Below are positions 5,904 to 7,014 of a stretch of DNA of 7,014 nt, piece after piece. The notes beneath the pieces were generated by a model. It saw only the letters and a program-made list of their open reading frames with translations. It had not been told where the DNA came from and searched no databases. This DNA comes from Armatimonadota bacterium (lineage in GTDB: Bacteria; Armatimonadota; UBA5829). Both the position numbers and the translations under genes were made by a program. The stretch's first letter is position 1. Each line of letters begins with the position of its first letter. The stretch spans positions 1 through 7,014 of the forward strand of contig JAMCYN010000065.1 of assembly GCA_023474015.1 (NCBI GenBank), in the 5' to 3' direction.

Positions 5904-6707
5904 CTATCCTTCGATCCTTGCGTCCGCCTCGACATCCGCCGAACTGACCGCGTAGAGTGCGTTGTAGAGTTCAGTGTGGAAGGTGCCAGGCCTGTCGCCG
6001 GATGTTCGGGCGGCGATCTCGCCCGCGATGCCGAATGTCGTCAGCGCGGCGGTGACGGCCGTGAACGCGTCTGAATCCACGGCGGCGAATGCGCCGGTTA
6101 TTACGGTTGATATGCAGCCGGTGCCCACGACTTTGCCCATCATAGTGTGTCCATTGCCGATCTTGGCGGTGCGCTTGCCGTCGCTCACGACATCGACCAC
6201 GCCGGTAATTGCGACCGTGCAGCCGTAGGTGGAGGCGAAACTCTTTGCTATCTCTTCGGAGCTCGCCGACGCGCTCATCGACTCGACGCCCTTGACCACC
6301 GCCGCAATGCCCGCTAGCGTGGCGACCTCGCCCGCGTTGCCTCTTACGATTGAAATCTTCACGTTTTCCAGCAGGCGCTTGCTGGAATCGGTGCGCAACC
6401 TAGTCGCGCCCGCGCCCACGGGGTCCAGCACGACGGGGATGCCGAGCTGGTTCGCGCGCCTGCCGGCAAGCTCCATGGCCGCAATCCATTCCGGCTCGAG
6501 AGTGCCGATGTTGAGCACCAGGGCGTTGGCGATACCCACCATCTCCTCGACTTCTTCCGCCGCATGCGCCATAATCGGCAGCGCGCCGATGCACAGGAGG
6601 GCATTGGCGGTCTCGTTCATCACGACGAAGTTGGTGATGGAGTGGACCAGGGGCTTCCTCTCACGGATCGCGTTCAGGTCGACGCAGGTCGTTTGTGTAA
6701 GGTTCAT
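5904..6707 (-). CDS. thiM: Hydroxyethylthiazole kinase (ThiM)
   Basis: ThiM phosphorylates 4-methyl-5-(2-hydroxyethyl)thiazole with ATP. The thiazole phosphate is then joined to the pyrimidine by ThiE, so this is a cytoplasmic salvage step of thiamine synthesis. The protein has 267 residues, the normal family length. It has the N-terminal signature PLVHSITNFVVMNETAN (about 19-35), GALPIMAHAAEEV (about 41-53), LDPVGAGATRLR (94-105), the RGNAGE motif (about 122-127) and the anion-binding VVGTGC loop with Cys198, which aligns with the conserved Cys of Bacillus ThiM. It is intact with no odd features. The start is ATG 6705-6707, 5 bases after GGAGG. The adjacent ATG 6708-6710 is only 2 bases from that site, and the longest-ORF ATG 6738-6740 overlaps the predicted -10. 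No thiE or thiD is present in the window. Confidence 0.96.
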   Translation of the reverse strand: MNLTQTTCVDLNAIRERKPLVHSITNFVVMNETANALLCIGALPIMAHAAEEVEEMVGIANALVLNIGTLEPEWIAAMELAGRRANQLGIPVVLDPVGAGATRLRTDSSKRLLENVKISIVRGNAGEVATLAGIAAVVKGVESMSASASSEEIAKSFASTYGCTVAITGVVDVVSDGKRTAKIGNGHTMMGKVVGTGCISTVITGAFAAVDSDAFTAVTAALTTFGIAGEIAARTSGDRPGTFHTELYNALYAVSSADVEADARIEG

Positions 6708-6712
6708 CATTT

Positions 6713-6717
6713 CCTCC
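6713..6717 (-). promoter_or_regulatory. Ribosome binding site of thiM
   Basis: The minus strand reads GGAGG, then AAATG, then the chosen ATG (6705-6707), a 5-base spacing. Two ATG codons in tandem follow the site; the second is better placed. Confidence 0.7.
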
Positions 6718-6738
6718 GGGGCGGATTCGTCCAACAAC

Positions 6739-6768
6739 ATAATAGCGCAAAACCTCTACTAATGGAAA
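6739..6768 (-). promoter_or_regulatory. Predicted promoter of thiM
   Basis: On the minus strand, TATTAT (6739-6744, 5/6 to the -10 consensus) is preceded, after 18 bases, by TTTCCA (6763-6768, 4/6 to the -35 consensus). Transcription would begin near 6732, giving a leader of about 25 bases. I looked for the conserved CTGAGA and ACCTGATCTGG-type elements of a TPP riboswitch on this strand and did not find them, so thiamine feedback through that switch is not supported. Confidence 0.4.
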
Positions 6769-6776
6769 TACCGCCC

Positions 6777-6807
6777 ATGCTCGGAGGAATACGCCTCACC
6801 GGAGCAT
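6777..6807. promoter_or_regulatory. Imperfect inverted repeat in the divergent thiM / CBM9 intergenic region
   Basis: ATGCTCGGAGG (6777-6787) pairs with CCTCACCGGAGCAT (6794-6807) across a 6-base loop. All 11 bases of the left arm are paired, and three bases of the right arm bulge. It lies upstream of the predicted thiM -35 and about 50 bases before the next plus-strand start. It could be an operator, or the hairpin of an unidentified short leader. Confidence 0.3.
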
Positions 6808-6845
6808 AATCAGACTCTGTATCACTAATGCATATTTGGAAGCGT

Positions 6846-6850
6846 GAGGG
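6846..6850 (+). promoter_or_regulatory. Ribosome binding site of the CBM9-like gene
   Basis: GAGGG lies 5 bases before ATG 6856, which supports this start. I see only weak -10-like sequence upstream (CATAAT 6805-6810, without a matching -35), so I do not call a promoter. Confidence 0.55.
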
Positions 6851-6855
6851 ATTAG

Positions 6856-7014
6856 ATGACTCTTACATACAAGTGCCTGAAAGTAACGAATCCGCCGATC
6901 ATCGACGGACGCCTCGATGACGACGCCTGGAAAAGCGTCCCGGTGATTGCCCTCGTCCGCTCCGAGACGGGCGAGAGTGCGATGAAGTCAACTAAGGCCA
7001 GGATGTGCTGGGAC
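6856..7014 (+). CDS. CBM9-like (family 9 carbohydrate-binding / DOMON-type) domain protein, N-terminal part
   Basis: From ATG 6856 the frame stays open for 53 codons to the window edge, so the gene is 3' partial. The start has the pattern typical of CBM9-like domains: a leading strand (TLTYKCLKV), then NPPIIDGRLDDDAWKSV (about residues 12-28), then a polar stretch and ARMCWD at the very end. The last piece corresponds to the T-x-[VA]-[KR]-x-x-[WY]-D strand that usually continues into a D-x-x-L-Y motif. No signal peptide precedes the domain, so either the protein is cytoplasmic or the export signal is absent. These domains bind sugars, or occur as modules of larger glycan-acting proteins. The full architecture lies beyond the window. 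Confidence 0.8.
   Translation, partial: MTLTYKCLKVTNPPIIDGRLDDDAWKSVPVIALVRSETGESAMKSTKARMCWD

Noticed and set aside
5773..5955. Open frames on the plus strand across the palindromic repeat, giving SPLLKGGSWVLPSLRRRGWG-like peptides
   Set aside because: These peptides are translations of a non-coding interspersed repeat, and the frame runs into the opposite strand of thiM.
6708..6855. Possible TPP riboswitch upstream of thiM
   Set aside because: The conserved core strings are not present on the minus strand, and the predicted leader of about 25 bases is too short to hold one.

Overview
The window looks like a bacterial chromosome segment of moderately high GC (near 60 % by eye) with Shine-Dalgarno-led genes and sigma70-like promoters. 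The mix of a secreted S55-peptidase/beta-propeller protein, a CBM9-like protein and interspersed G/C-run hairpin repeats would fit an environmental lineage such as Armatimonadota. Planctomycetes, Acidobacteria and similar groups fit nearly as well, so the taxonomy is a weak inference. I see no phage, transposase, CRISPR, tRNA or rRNA sequence.

Layout. Bases 1-118 hold the last 38 codons of an unidentified plus-strand gene. A short intergenic region follows, with a good promoter (240-268) and a GC-rich hairpin (276-307) that begins almost exactly at the predicted transcript start. The dominant gene (330-4592, plus) encodes a 1420-residue exported protein. It carries a SpoIVB-type (S55) peptidase region, a Pro/Ala-rich linker, a seven-repeat beta-propeller, a beta-sandwich with a WSDWS motif and two Ig-like domains. 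It converges on a minus-strand gene for a 345-residue protein I do not recognise (4653-5690); a long perfect hairpin separates the two stop codons. Upstream of that gene lie a near-consensus promoter and a 122-bp palindromic repeat element (5766-5887). Next, also on the minus strand, is thiM, hydroxyethylthiazole kinase (5904-6707). A 148-bp divergent intergenic region then leads to the start of a CBM9-like gene (6856 to the window edge, plus).

How the genes relate. There is no convincing operon. Each gene appears to have its own control region, and the functions (envelope or extracellular proteolysis and binding, thiamine salvage, carbohydrate binding) do not form one pathway. I do not see a new multi-gene system. 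The most notable items are the peptidase, whose Ser and His motifs occur in the reverse order to SpoIVB and which appears to lack the usual Asp, and the three-blade periodicity of its propeller. On both minus-strand genes the longest-ORF start codon overlaps a -10 promoter box, so the true starts are probably further downstream.
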